From NCBI GenBank assembly GCA_017591395.1, contig WEDG01000470.1, positions 89,408 through 153,407 of the forward strand: a stretch of 64,000 bases of DNA, given 5' to 3'. Positions 1 through 9,500 of the stretch are shown piece by piece. Source of the DNA: Schistocephalus solidus. Taxonomy: Eukaryota; Platyhelminthes; Cestoda; Diphyllobothriidea; Diphyllobothriidae. Positions within the stretch are counted from its first letter, which is position 1. The number at the start of each line of letters is the position of its first letter. The translations under genes and the position numbers were made by a program. A model generated the notes under the pieces. That model was not told the origin of the DNA. It was given only the letters and a program-made list of their open reading frames with translations, and searched no databases.

Positions 1-1697
1 AGGCAGATTTTGATCTTCACTACCACCAAAGTTGCCGTACTGGTCTCAAGGTCGGGGTTAGGTATACGGTCAGGCCAGTGGTAGGGTGGCCAGGTTTTGG
101 TTTGGATTGCAAAAGATTCCGAAGAAGAAGATGTGATAACAGGAACAAGAGGTTAATTGGCCTGATTCTTACTCGAAATCATCCCCAGGGACAGGAGAAG
201 TGTAATAGACGCACAAGGTGTGCAGTGTTTATTGAATTTACTGGCTACGCCAGCACATGCGTGCTATAATTCGCAGTTCTCGTGATAACCGCTGGGGTGT
301 CTTAATTGGTGCGATGATGGCTTGACCGTCCGCGTTCGAGTCACTGATGGCCGTGATGGCACGGCTCTTTTGTTGGATGTTGGATGACACGGGAATTTCA
401 CTCACCGTCTTTGGTTACCCGCGCTCTACACACATGACTGAGAATCCCCTGCACAGGTTATGCCTCAGGGCTGATGCACTGCGCACCTGATGTCTCTATC
501 ACCCTTATCTACTACTGTCTCAAATGATGAGTTCGAGTGAGAATCCCAAGCGTCAGGCTAATGAGCTTCTTGTTTCAGTGAGAGCATATTCTCCTTTTGA
601 AATGTTTCGTGGAACTATCCTGCTCACTTCTATCAGAGTTAGGGTTAGATTTGTGGCTAAAGTTAAGATAGTAGGGTTTTAAGGCTTGGATTGAGGTCAT
701 GGTTACGTCTGAGATTTCCTTAAATAGTTACGGATGAGTGGTTAAGATGAGCAATTACAAGCAAGACTACGGGTGACGTTAGGACTGCGGTAAATTTACA
801 GTTTTCTTAGTGGGGTTTCATACCCTTTCAAAAAGCTCCCCTGTCTCCGTTTCTTCCTATTCATGCAAGCCCTGCAAAAATGCAGACACATTAACCCTAA
901 CAGGATTTTATTAACTGCCAGACACTTTTCAGACCCTAAATACTGGAATGTAATGACAGCTGAAATGTTAACTTTGACAGACGGTACTTCGAGAAGCAAT
1001 TGTTGATGTTTGGATAATATTTGAGCAGCGTATGGGATATTCTGCGTCACATTATTTTGTGGTCACATAATAAAATTTGACTTGCACGTCAAAAGAGACC
1101 GTTAACAAGTGGGGTTGGGCCCCTTCCCGGTTTCTTTCATCATTAAATCCAACAATCTAAAAAGGTTCTCTTTATTTAAACATCTTTGCGAGACTCGGAA
1201 GATGCCCAGAGCTTTTCCCACACACCTGTCTTTTCCTCAATATCTGCTAGAAACATTTTGGCCATTCGGTTTTTTATTTGATGTCGTTTTTTACAGATGT
1301 AAAACGCACCCACCAGGTCTTTCTTAATCCACTTACCTTGGCGGCTTATCATTTTATTTAGGTAAGGGCAGCAAAATAAGTTCTTGAAATCGATTACCAA
1401 ATACCGTAACATTGAAGGTTATTAGTGATCCTGAACCACCTAGATATCGGTAAGTTGTTGGATGGATTTCTTTCCTGGGACTTTTAACTGTGAGGTTTCT
1501 TAATCCTCCTGCTCGCAACTGCCGAAGGTACCATTTTCTGCACCTCAGGCATGAAGTAGATGACCTAGCCACGGTCTAGTTTAACTTTTTCGATTTTAAA
1601 CGACTAACAAGGGAGCATTGCATAATCGGACGTGGTTCTGAGTATTTTATTTCTTCAATCTTCCTCCACCGAATCACTCTGAACAATTGAATTTCAG
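1..1697. other. No gene seen; upstream intron or flank
   Basis: I see no exon with paired splice sites in this stretch. The short open frames are ordinary for AT-rich DNA. It lies upstream of the EGF-like exon starting at 1,698, whose first base completes a codon begun in an exon that is not visible here, so it is probably intron of the same gene. A few scattered GGGTTAG-like words around 637-690 are too irregular to call a repeat array. Confidence 0.4.
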
Positions 1698-1915
1698 ATG
1701 CCGATGCATGAGTCCCCGCCGATTTTGCACTGAGATCCCGCCAAACCCAAATCTACGAAACGGAAGGCAACCCAAGGGGAAGCCAAGCACTCGTCCACTC
1801 TGCACGCCGGTTTGCTTAAATAGTGGTCTGTGTCGGTGGACACTCATACAGAGAACATGGAAATCAGTTTGCGATTGTTCCAGAACATTTTACTGGGGTG
1901 ACTCTTGCCAGCATG
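1698..1915 (+). CDS. EGF-like exon of neurexin/Caspr-like membrane protein
   Basis: This is the first recognisable exon of a neurexin- or Caspr-like cell-surface protein. In neurons such proteins sit on the plasma membrane and bind extracellular partners through laminin-G and EGF domains. The exon follows a TTTCAG acceptor and ends at a GTAAGT donor (1,916). Near its end the translation has an EGF pattern: C-T-P-V-C-L-N-S-G-L-C, then V-C-D-C-S, then G-D-S-C. The spacing of the last cysteines resembles the EGF module before the last LNS domain of neurexins. The exon starts with one leftover base and ends with one, so it joins in frame to 3,497. The first half (rich in R, P, N) has no domain I recognise. 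The family assignment is inference from domain order; other EGF-laminin-G-transmembrane proteins remain possible. Confidence 0.65.
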
Positions 1916-3496
1916 GTAAGTGAGCGACAGTTAAACTAGATGTGAACGATCTTTTTTTAAAAGAAAAAATGAGCTGATTAAGTAAGATTACATTTGGAAA
2001 AAAAGCTTTCATTTACAGGTTGTTTTAAACTTTACTGTTTGCCACATTTTTCAACAACCATAGCAATTTTAAGGATGGAAATTACAGAAACCACAGAATG
2101 TGGACGCAGGAGGCCCAAAAATTTCCAAGCTCAAGTGGGTATATGTTTATAGGTAAAATTTACAGCAACTGGAAATTCAGTGGATGTTGAGTTCCTTCAG
2201 GCAGAAAAAAATAAAAAATCAGTTTATCTTTCTAACAGTGTTTCAGAGTTTTATTGGGCATAGCTTGCTAACCTTGTTATATTCGCGAATGTTCCATAAC
2301 TTCGCTAAGCCGTTGAGAAAAAAAATGATTTGAACACATACTGTTTTTTCTTTTAGTTGTTTCATTTAGAAGAATAACGTGTATTTTCGATTCGAAACGT
2401 GACATTATTTTCTTCTAAAAAATCCATGCTAGTTGAATTGTCAGACTCGAGACACAAACAATTACCCAGGTAGGCAGTGTGACTTATGCCTGACTGGCGC
2501 TGTATCAAGCTGTAACAGTGTTTGTAACAGGGCAAGTCCATAACGGCTAGAAATATGTACGGGTGCGGTTACTAACCTAATGGAACCAAAGTTGACTCAA
2601 CCTTAATTTCGCATCTTGAGAGTGCCCGTAAAAAGTCGCATAAACGTATTGTTGAATGATCGTATCTTTTGAGGGCTTTGTTCTCATTTCATTTGGCAGG
2701 CCTTCAATTTAGATGTTTATGATGTTTTGCCAGATCAAAAGCGCATCGTAAACTTAATACAGTTGAAAGTTCGTGCTTACAACCGTCAACTGGCTGTTAG
2801 ACGGGGTGCCCGATTATCAGGAAAGGCAGACCACACCTACGAAACGGGTCTTGAGTATACCCTCGCAGCAACGAAGGTAGCCACCCCAAGCCACAAATAA
2901 GACAAGTTGCAAATTGATTGTATCCTGGGCGTCCGATTGAACTCAGCCAATTGATATACCGCTGTGGCACCGGCACTCAGAACCCCGCGCACTAACCATG
3001 AGACCCACGCTATCGACCGCTGATTGGCCATTACTCCCTGTAAATGTTGCGTGTTTTATTGCCGCTCTATATCTGAAGATGGACTTTAGAAAGAGTTTGA
3101 AAATTCAGATTAATGAAGCCATGATTCCCGGCGAGCAAACAACCTTCGTCCTTACTTAGATCAGTTTTACTCCACCGCTCTTCTGTGGTGATCAGTTTGC
3201 AAAGCCTACTTTGGTGGATTGAAGGCGCATTTAACTACAGTACAGGACATGACTTAAGGTCTCATATCGCAAGATCAGTCCATTTTTTTGCTAAATCCTG
3301 ATATAAATACCAAGTATATGTCCTCAAACAAGCAAATAAACATTCTAACACATTCTAAAAAGTACAAAACCTGATGTGTAGCAAGCTACTAACTTCGCCT
3401 CTTGCTTCCAATAAATCAGACCAATAATCAGTTTTCGGACATTATTGTGCTACCTTGAACGGGGCAATTACATACTTCTCAATTTCCCATCTAAAG
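1916..3496 (+). other. Intron of neurexin-like gene
   Basis: Intron between the EGF exon and the first laminin-G exon, from GTAAGT to a pyrimidine-rich acceptor ending CATCTAAAG. It is AT-rich, and I see no RNA gene or recognisable element in it. Confidence 0.5.
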
Positions 3497-3780
3497 AGTA
3501 CGTTGGACGTTTGCCCTTTGAGGACCAAGATGAGTTTTCTGCGCCCGACCAAAACTCGAGCAGGACATCCAGTTTTGCCTTTGTTAACGTTGAATCTGAG
3601 AACAATATACGCCTCCTCTTCCGAATTCCAGTCAATTCAGCTGAAAAGGAAATCGAAAAGTATATAGAATTCCATGGTCGTACTCGGCGATCCGCTCCTG
3701 AACGCTCAAATATGAGTGAACGCAAAGACGTGCTTCTCTCCTTTGAGGGTGAAAATGGAACAATATGTGCCCTGGCAATA
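3497..3780 (+). CDS. Laminin-G domain, first part (neurexin-like exon)
   Basis: An exon of 284 bases between an AG acceptor after CTTCTCAATTTCCCATCTAA and a GTAAGG donor. It begins with two bases that complete the codon started at 1,915 and ends on a codon boundary. The translation reads through from the last EGF cysteine into E-Y-V-G-R-L, then S-F-A-F-V-N-V, N-N-I-R-L-L-F-R-I, and D-V-L-L-S-F-E-G-E-N-G. This is the strand pattern of the N-terminal half of a laminin-G/LNS sandwich. A charged stretch (about residues 60-80 of the exon, rich in R, E, S and K) is an insertion compared with textbook LNS domains. The family assignment is from pattern only. Confidence 0.65.
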
Positions 3781-4026
3781 GTAAGGAAGTTGGTCTCAAC
3801 CATTACGTGAATTTTCTTTAAATTATATTTTATATTGGAAATTTTATATTTTGGAACCTACAAATAATACATACCCCCACTCCAACATAAAAGCGTACAC
3901 TTGGTTTATATGACCTTTCACATCTTGTTGTCCAGTTGATTAAAACGGTAATTAATTTTCAGAAAGACAGTTAGCGTATGGAATGTTATTTTCAAAGTCT
4001 GTAGGACTCATGGAAAAAAAAATCAA
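3781..4026 (+). other. Intron start, no element seen
   Basis: AT-rich start of the long intron (3,781-10,067) of the neurexin-like gene. Nothing is recognisable before the repeat cluster at 4,027. Confidence 0.4.
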
Positions 4027-4262
4027 GGAAATAATTTCTGAAATTATTAAGTGCGGGACCTGGAGTCAGATGATTCGGTCATGAATTTTTAGGGTAAGAC
4101 CCGAAATTTCAATGAACATTTAGGTCGAAGAAAAAGAACGCTGGGGGACCCACTGAGGAGCCGAACCCCTCGTTGCTGCGTCACGCAGCACCAGAAACAT
4201 CAGCGAAACACGTGTCTGGGCTTTTAGCTAGAACCTATTTCGAAAGAACGGTATAATATATG

Positions 4263-4266
<4 letters not shown>
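4027..4266 (+). repeat. Family A repeat, copy 1 (240 bp, hammerhead-bearing)
   Basis: An interspersed repeat of about 240 bp. A second + copy lies at 5,049-5,292 and matches almost base for base over the whole length, from the shared AATAATTTCT start to the shared CGGTATAATATATGTGCC end. Both copies run into TA dinucleotides. There is no open reading frame, no polyA tail and no tRNA-like box. The 3' half folds as a hammerhead ribozyme (separate entry). Decayed copies of the 3' half lie near 16,370, 29,620, 57,880 and 58,085. I infer a non-autonomous, retrozyme- or SINE-like element. Confidence 0.65.
4149..4220 (+). ncRNA. Type I hammerhead ribozyme, family A copy 1
   Basis: The core boxes are CUGAGGA (4,153-4,159) and GAAA (4,205-4,208), with cleavage expected after C4216. 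Stem I is CCCA (4,149-4,152) with UGGG (4,217-4,220), extended across an internal loop by GCU (4,140-4,142) with AGC (4,226-4,228). Stem II is GCCGA (4,160-4,164) with UCAGC (4,200-4,204), with one C/A mismatch, capped by an extra hairpin GCUGCG/CGCAGC. The G-C pair sits exactly at the usual 10.1/11.1 position. Stem III is the self-complementary ACACGUGU. Core, stem order and cleavage triplet all fit the known motif. Activity is inferred, not shown. Confidence 0.7.

Positions 4267-4304
<38 letters not shown>
4267..4304. repeat. (TA)n microsatellite
   Basis: About 19 TA units between family A copy 1 and the inverted SINE pair. Confidence 0.95.
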
Positions 4305-4306
<2 letters not shown>

Positions 4307-4334
4307 ATAATTTGGAACCGACAAAGACAAGGGA

Positions 4335-4379
4335 GACCGGAATGGCCATTTCTGGCTTATTAGCCGTCATCAGCCAGTC
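4335..4379 (-). ncRNA. Hammerhead ribozyme in SINE, - strand copy
   Basis: Read on the - strand, GACUGG (4,379-4,374), CUGAUGA (4,373-4,367), stem II GGCU-AAUA-AGCC, GAAA (4,352-4,349), stem III AUGGCCAU, cleavage after U at 4,341, then CCGGUC (4,340-4,335). Stem I is six pairs, with one G-U. The only deviation from the classic motif is a C/A mismatch at 10.1/11.1, next to the core. Confidence 0.6.
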
Positions 4380-4487
4380 ATACCCAATCCCAAGTGTGGA
4401 ACACCTGGGATTCGAACCCGCGACCTTTGGTATTTGAGTCGAACGCTCTACCATTGACCCAGGTGTTCCACACTTGGGATTGGGTAT

Positions 4488-4532
4488 GACTGGCTGATGA
4501 CGGCTAATAAGCCAGAAATGGCCATTCCGGTC
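4488..4532 (+). ncRNA. Hammerhead ribozyme in SINE, + strand copy
   Basis: Identical to the - strand partner over the ribozyme: GACUGG (4,488-4,493), CUGAUGA (4,494-4,500), stem II 4,502-4,513 with an AAUA loop, GAAA (4,515-4,518), AUGGCCAU (4,518-4,525), U4526 as the cleavage base, CCGGUC (4,527-4,532). With only two stable stem III pairs in the monomer, cleavage may work better as a dimer. Confidence 0.6.
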
Positions 4533-4670
4533 TCCCCTTTGTCTTTGTCGGTTCCAAAATTATCAACATATGCTACATCGTCGCTATGCGACTGCCTGTG
4601 AGTACTCTAGTCTGAGTTCCAGGGCACAACGGAACATAAATGTTCCTTAAGCAGATTGGTGAGCCACACT

Positions 4671-4673
<3 letters not shown>

Positions 4674-4712
<39 letters not shown>
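4674..4712. repeat. (TA)n microsatellite
   Basis: About 19 TA units directly before the GGT-rich repeat. Confidence 0.95.
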
Positions 4713-4716
<4 letters not shown>

Positions 4717-4832
4717 CTTGGGGTGGTGGCGGTGGTGGTGTTCTTTTTGTTTTTGGTCGTGGTGGTGGTGGTGGCGTTGGTGGTGTTGACGGTCTCCGTA
4801 GCTCACGGATGAGCGTTTTTAGGTTTCATCTG

Positions 4833-4835
<3 letters not shown>
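4711..4835. repeat. GGT-rich repeat, copy 1
   Basis: A G/T-rich stretch made of GGTGGT units followed by a unique tail that includes CTCCGTAGCTCACGGATGAG. The same 125 bp recurs at 6,005-6,126 with few changes. Here it is sandwiched between two TA arrays, there it is not, so it was probably copied or inserted into a TA array. Related GGT-rich DNA is at 5,850-5,935 and 50,160-50,340. Confidence 0.75.

Positions 4836-4880
<45 letters not shown>
4836..4880. repeat. (TA)n microsatellite
   Basis: TA units with a few TACATA interruptions, next to the - strand family A copy. Confidence 0.9.
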
Positions 4881-4884
4881 GACA

Positions 4885-5015
4885 AAGACGTTATACCGTA
4901 CTTCCGACATAGATACTAGCTAAAAGCCCAGACACGTGTTTCGCCGATGTTACTGCTGCTGTGTGACACAGCAACGAGGGGTTTGGCACCTCAGTGGGTC
5001 CCCCAGCGTTCTCTA
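4885..5015 (-). repeat. Family A repeat, inverted copy 2
   Basis: The reverse complement of the 3' half of the family A repeat, from the ACCGTACTTCCGACATAG end through the hammerhead region to the CCCCCAGCGTTCT segment. It faces copy 3, which lies immediately downstream on the + strand. Confidence 0.7.
4927..4998 (-). ncRNA. Hammerhead ribozyme, family A copy 2 (core change)
   Basis: On the - strand the boxes read CUGAGGU (4,994-4,988) and GAAA (4,942-4,939). Stem II is GCCAA with UCGGC, stem III ACACGUGU, stem I CCCA with UGGG. The last base of the CUGANGA box is U in place of A, a change in a catalytically essential residue, so this copy is probably inactive. Confidence 0.55.
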
Positions 5016-5048
5016 TGCGGTTTCTGGTATATAGACTCCAGAGAATAA

Positions 5049-5292
5049 TCGGGTAAATAATTTCTAAAATTATTAAGTGCAGGACATGGAGTCAGGTGAT
5101 TCGGACATGACTTTTTAGGGTCAGAACCGAAATTTCAATGAACATTTGGGTCGAAGACAAAGAAAGCTGGGGGATCCACTGAGGAGCCGAACCCCTCGTT
5201 GCTGCGTCACGCAGCACCAGAAACATCGGTGAAACACGTGTCTGGGCTTTTAGTTAGGACCTATGTCGGAAGTACGGTATAATATATGTGCC
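5049..5292 (+). repeat. Family A repeat, copy 3
   Basis: A full-length second + copy of the 240-bp repeat, with the same ends as 4,027-4,266. It ends in GCC followed by a short TA run, after which the sequence diverges. Confidence 0.65.
5175..5246 (+). ncRNA. Type I hammerhead ribozyme, family A copy 3
   Basis: CUGAGGA (5,179-5,185) and GAAA (5,231-5,234) are intact. Stem II GCCGA (5,186-5,190) pairs fully with UCGGU (5,226-5,230), with one G-U. Stem III is ACACGUGU, with cleavage expected after C5242. Stem I UCCA/UGGG plus distal GCU (5,166-5,168) with AGU (5,252-5,254), where the base change from copy 1 keeps a wobble. This is the best preserved copy of the family. Confidence 0.7.
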
Positions 5293-8200
5293 ATATATAT
5301 ATATTTCAACCGTACTTGGAACCGACTCGCAAACACCACACCTCACATCACCGTCCCGGGGCTGACATGCAGGTGTACTTGTTTATGGTCACGTAGATTT
5401 TGAGGCTTCTAAACAACTTCAAGCTAAGCACTCCCAAGGGTAAAGATTGGTGTGGGTTCGAAAGTTAATGGATCAGAAAAACCCGCCCAACGGACAAATA
5501 TGTAAGACAGCCATAAACGCCTTAGTAGGAAGTTAATGCAGCCAAGAATTACAGCACATCCTCAACAGCATTGCGTATGATTTTCAGGCCACTAATCGGG
5601 CCAGTTTATACCTGGAATGTGCGGTCAAAATATGACAGGACGGTATTTGCTTCACATCAATGAAAGCAGTCATGGGCATACTTGATGGCACTGCGGCTTT
5701 CTCATTGCGGCATGTAGGAAAACGTCCGGTAATATGCATGGTGTGACAATCGTGTGAGGTGGGATGAGTGCCTCAAGTAAAGACGCGACTGGTTGTCGGG
5801 TGGTAAAAAGATGTTAGGGAATTAAGCTGGGAATGATAAAGCAATCTTTGGATGGCGGGAATGATGGTGGTGAGGTGGTGGTTGTGGGAGTGGTGGTAGA
5901 GAATTTGAATGAGGTGGTGGCAGTGTCGCTGTGAGTGGCTCTCGTGCTGGTGATGTCACTTGGTGGTCGCCATCGAGGTAATCGTTGTTTTTGGCGTGAA
6001 AATTTAGGTCTTGGGGTGGTGGCGGTGGTGGTGTTGTTTTTGTTTTTAGTGCTGGTGGTGGTGCCGTTGGTGGTGTTGACGGTCTCCGTAGCTCACGGAT
6101 GAGCGTTTTTAGTTGCATCTGTATTACTTGGCACAACGCTGTAGACTTTGCACTTTACCGTTAGTGGAATAATGCCTTCCAAGCTATGCAATGACGTATT
6201 CCCCTTGGGTTGATAATAATGCACTCATATTTGTGTTCAGTGATGTTGCTCATCTCACCGCGTTCCCTACCCCTAGATTCTTTTTGCCTGCGAGATACAA
6301 AAACCTTTTTTAGGCCCTCAAATTTTACCAGTGTCAGATTTCCAGATCAACGAGTTGCATTCTTATTGCCATGGATCCCGTTTTAAAGTAGAAGGGTTTT
6401 TATCTTCCTTGTTGCGGTCGGCACGTCAACTTTGGACTCTAAAGCAGTGTTATGAATTGTGTTCAGTAGCCATATCAGCGCCCTCGCCTGCCTTCAGATA
6501 TTGCTTCAATGCTGGTTTGATACCTCTGTAATTGTTATGTAATCATTAAATTCTGTTTTTCTGTAACAGTAAAAAGCTAGCCTGTTTCTGATGTACCCAG
6601 GTAGTGTGGTTAAAATACTTTGTGTGAGACAAGGAGGAAGTGGTCTAACCAGTGTTCACAATCACGCATCGGCGCTGTCATTTGCGCATCACAGCGATCA
6701 CGTCTACTCTCCCGAAAGTTACCGCTTATGAGGGTACATACAGGTTTTTTTATTGGTTTGAAATGAAGGGGTCGTTGGCGGGTGGTTGTGCGTTGTGTTT
6801 GCACGGTTATACCGCTGCCGAGCCTGTGATAACGTGGCACCTTCCCTGATATCACCATCAGTACTCAAGACGACATTGAAATCATGAGGATACTCTGTTT
6901 ATTCCACCTTGTTTAACCCAGCAGGATTTTGTGCAGGTTTACTGAGAATTCATCTTGTATATTGGCATTACGAATCACTTGCGCAGGCACTGGCAGACGC
7001 AACTACATTCTCCCTAGGGAGTGACGGACTCGTGGCCATGGGCCGATCTTCGATTCTCAGCATTTCACTCTTGATCTTGAAAGTGACTTTAGTTTTTCAC
7101 CACTCTAACTTTGGATGCCAGTTCCAGCCTCTAGGCCCCCCCATCTTTACTGGCTTGCGGCAGCGGGTCTCACTGAGAAGGTGGATGTTTGCTTTGTAGC
7201 GTGCCACTACGTGGGCGTTCATTATTTCTTTAGTATTACTACGTTGTTTAAAATAAAACGAATATTACAGGATGACATATAATGCAAATTCACTCTGCAG
7301 ACGGTAGAAGATAGCCAGATGCCAACCGGAGCTGTCTGTCGTTTCGGGCTGTTATGAGGCCAGTATTTAACGACCCACGAGCTACGGCAGGCTTACAAAC
7401 TGTGTCATTTTCTGTAGGTTTTAGAGCGCAATTTTCCCTAACTTTTCACACGAAGGGCTACGCAGTGTTCTGTCATATTTAACTACTAAGATGCTTAAGC
7501 CGATTGCCGAATTTCGCTACAAAACATGACTTCGGTATAAGGGGAAATTAACCTGACTGAGGTCTGCTTGCCTATAGGATGGTGCGACCCCTTCTAAGCA
7601 GAGCCTGTTGAAGGAGGGGAAATGGAATTACAACTGTCTTGTCAGACATTAGGATGTGCGCGATAAATACTCTCATTTAGTATCACCTGCCGGGTGATCA
7701 ATGCTAACAAAGTGTGCTGCCGTGCTGAAAATATTCTCGTTTAACAAAACAATATAGTTAAACTGTAGAAACATAACAAGGTTAATCACTGCCCAACGTA
7801 CGAATCTGTTTCTAGTGAAATGGACTCCTTCTGAATCTTCATCACCTCATCCCTTCACCCTTCTAGCTGTGATGGTAAGACGGAACTGAGATGACTCGAA
7901 GTTTGCATGTCTACAGTAACTGACAAGAGTTAACAACTCATCTATGCTTGCCACACACGACCTGGTTCCTGACCGCACACATGTCAGGCTCTGCTGGTAA
8001 AGTTGTTTCGTCCCCACTACAGCCAAAGTATGATCAAAAAAACACCGGAAATGTTATTTTTGTTGAGTCCATCTGTGAATCGTGGTCATCAGGTTGCTGT
8101 TACTCTAAAGAGCCCAGCTTCAAAGAGTTTTAAATGAGAGATGTTTTCCAGAGCTGAAGGAGAGTATATGAATTAACCAACTTTCGTCATGTTTTGGCAG

Positions 8201-8729
8201 GAATGCATATCAATCAGTATGAGAAGGCAAATTAATAACATTAAGGTACCCTGCAGGACCGTACGACCGCAACATGATTCCGCGGCCCTTCACGCTGCCG
8301 GTGACCGCATACGTAATATGCAGGTGACATCAGATATAGGTCAATGGTCGAACAAACTGAACGTTATAATATTAACAGAACTGATGGGTATGCCTTATTA
8401 AGATTTTTTATTTAAGTTGCCTAAAAAATTGATTGCTTTCTTAATGCACCTCAGTGTATAGTAAGCTTTTTAGGCGTAGATTGCAAGTCTTTATGAGTAT
8501 TTACGCCGACTTCTATCTGCATCAGCAGGAAAACTAGCCAAAAGGCAGTCAATAGTAAATATACGATAGTTCGATCGTCGTATTTGAGGAGTATCACCAT
8601 GTGCACCACCACAAGGGCCACATTAAGAAGGATCCATTGCAACCTGAATCTCAGTCCGTCACTCAGCCACTCCACGCAAGCATCGTTGTTTGGCGACACT
8701 CTAGCGTTCTGCTACCATGCGATGATTAA
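5293..8729 (+). other. Intron, mostly unassigned
   Basis: Middle of the long intron of the neurexin-like gene. It holds GGT-rich DNA (5,850-5,935; 6,005-6,126, the second copy of the 4,711 repeat) and otherwise unassigned sequence. Open frames at 6,331-6,531, 6,909-7,199 and 7,948-8,133 lack paired splice sites or domain patterns. I see no RNA gene. Confidence 0.4.
6005..6126. repeat. GGT-rich repeat, copy 2
   Basis: Second copy of the repeat at 4,711-4,835, sharing its GGTGGT core and its unique tail CTCCGTAGCTCACGGATGAG. It is not bordered by TA arrays. A proline-rich open frame on the opposite strand is a by-product of the GGT units. Confidence 0.75.
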
Positions 8730-9500
8730 GCAAGCGCGATGAGATGAAGTATTTCAAGATGACCGGCGTTCGGGCATCCCTTTGTCTGTCTTCAAGCAGG
8801 GGGATAGGAAAAATTACGATACCTACCATGGCGTAAGCCTAATCGACGTTGCTGCGAACTTCTTCACCATTGTCCTTATCAAGCGATTCCCGTCTTTACG
8901 TAAATTTAAGACATGACTCAACAAGGCCGAATTCTAAGCTGGGAGTGATTGCGAGACTATATATTAACAGGTTGCGAATTCTGAAATTCCGCCATGGCTA
9001 CCAGCAACTAACAGCCATCTGCTGTGTTGAGTTCGCTGTTGCATTCGATTCTGTTAATCGTTAGCCCTGTAGCCAATAATGGAAATAGATGGTTTGCTGA
9101 CCATTATAATTGCCAGAATAAAGGCATTCAATCACTCCTCGACTGTGCGAGTTCTCATCCATAACAATCTCTCCCAACCGTTCGCTATCCGATTTGGTGT
9201 TAAAAAAAGTTTGCACCCTGGTGCCCATTCTGTTCAACTCCACCATTGACTGGGTCCTTGGAAGGGCCCTACGCGGTTCTTATCCGAACACAGGCGGTGT
9301 GACCTAGATTACCCTGACTGTATCGCCTTGCTAGCCTCAAACTTTACAAATCGACAATTTTTGGTCACGTATACATGAGATCGGTATTTCAGTTGGCTTA
9401 TCCTTTAAACGCTTCGAAAGCAAAATTACATTTGCGCTGCAGCCCTGACCAGATGAAGGCACTCCTGGGGATTACTGGTTGTGAACCTGAAGAAGTAAAG
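8730..9500 (+). mobile_element. Non-LTR retrotransposon fragment (reverse transcriptase)
   Basis: A frameshifted, stop-riddled piece of a LINE reverse transcriptase on the + strand. In successive frames one reads, in the right order: Y-H-G-V-S-L-I-D-V-A-A-N (about 8,824-8,860), Y-Q-Q-L-T-A followed by F-A-V-A-F-D-S-V-N-R (9,001-9,060, the AFDSV block of RT motif A), N-N-L-S-Q-P-F-A-I-R-F-G-V (9,160-9,200), D-Y-P-D-C-I-A-L-L-A-S (about 9,311-9,341, the decayed YADD region) and G-I-S-V-G-L-S-F (9,380-9,405). The gene is dead. It sits inside the intron of the neurexin-like gene, in the same orientation. The clade is uncertain. Confidence 0.75.

Larger units (their letters stand above)
4305..4566. 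repeat. Head-to-head inverted pair of tRNA-derived SINEs
   Basis: Two nearly identical arms of about 105-109 bp (4,305-4,409 and 4,458-4,566) face each other across a 48-bp spacer. The left element reads on the - strand and carries a tRNA-like head: GGTAGAGCG as in an A box and GGTTCGAATCC, a perfect polymerase III B box. This is followed by a body that folds as a hammerhead, then a tail CTCCCTTGTCTTTGTCGG. The right element is a + copy of the body and part of the acceptor-like sequence. The arms are so similar that the whole unit should form a cruciform or long hairpin. Decayed relatives lie at 43,795-44,140, 47,285-47,445 and 47,826-47,990. Confidence 0.75.

Noticed and set aside
5822..6136. 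Proline/histidine-rich - strand open frame; similarly 50,129-50,428
   Set aside because: It is the complement of GGT-rich low-complexity DNA. There are no splice sites or domain.
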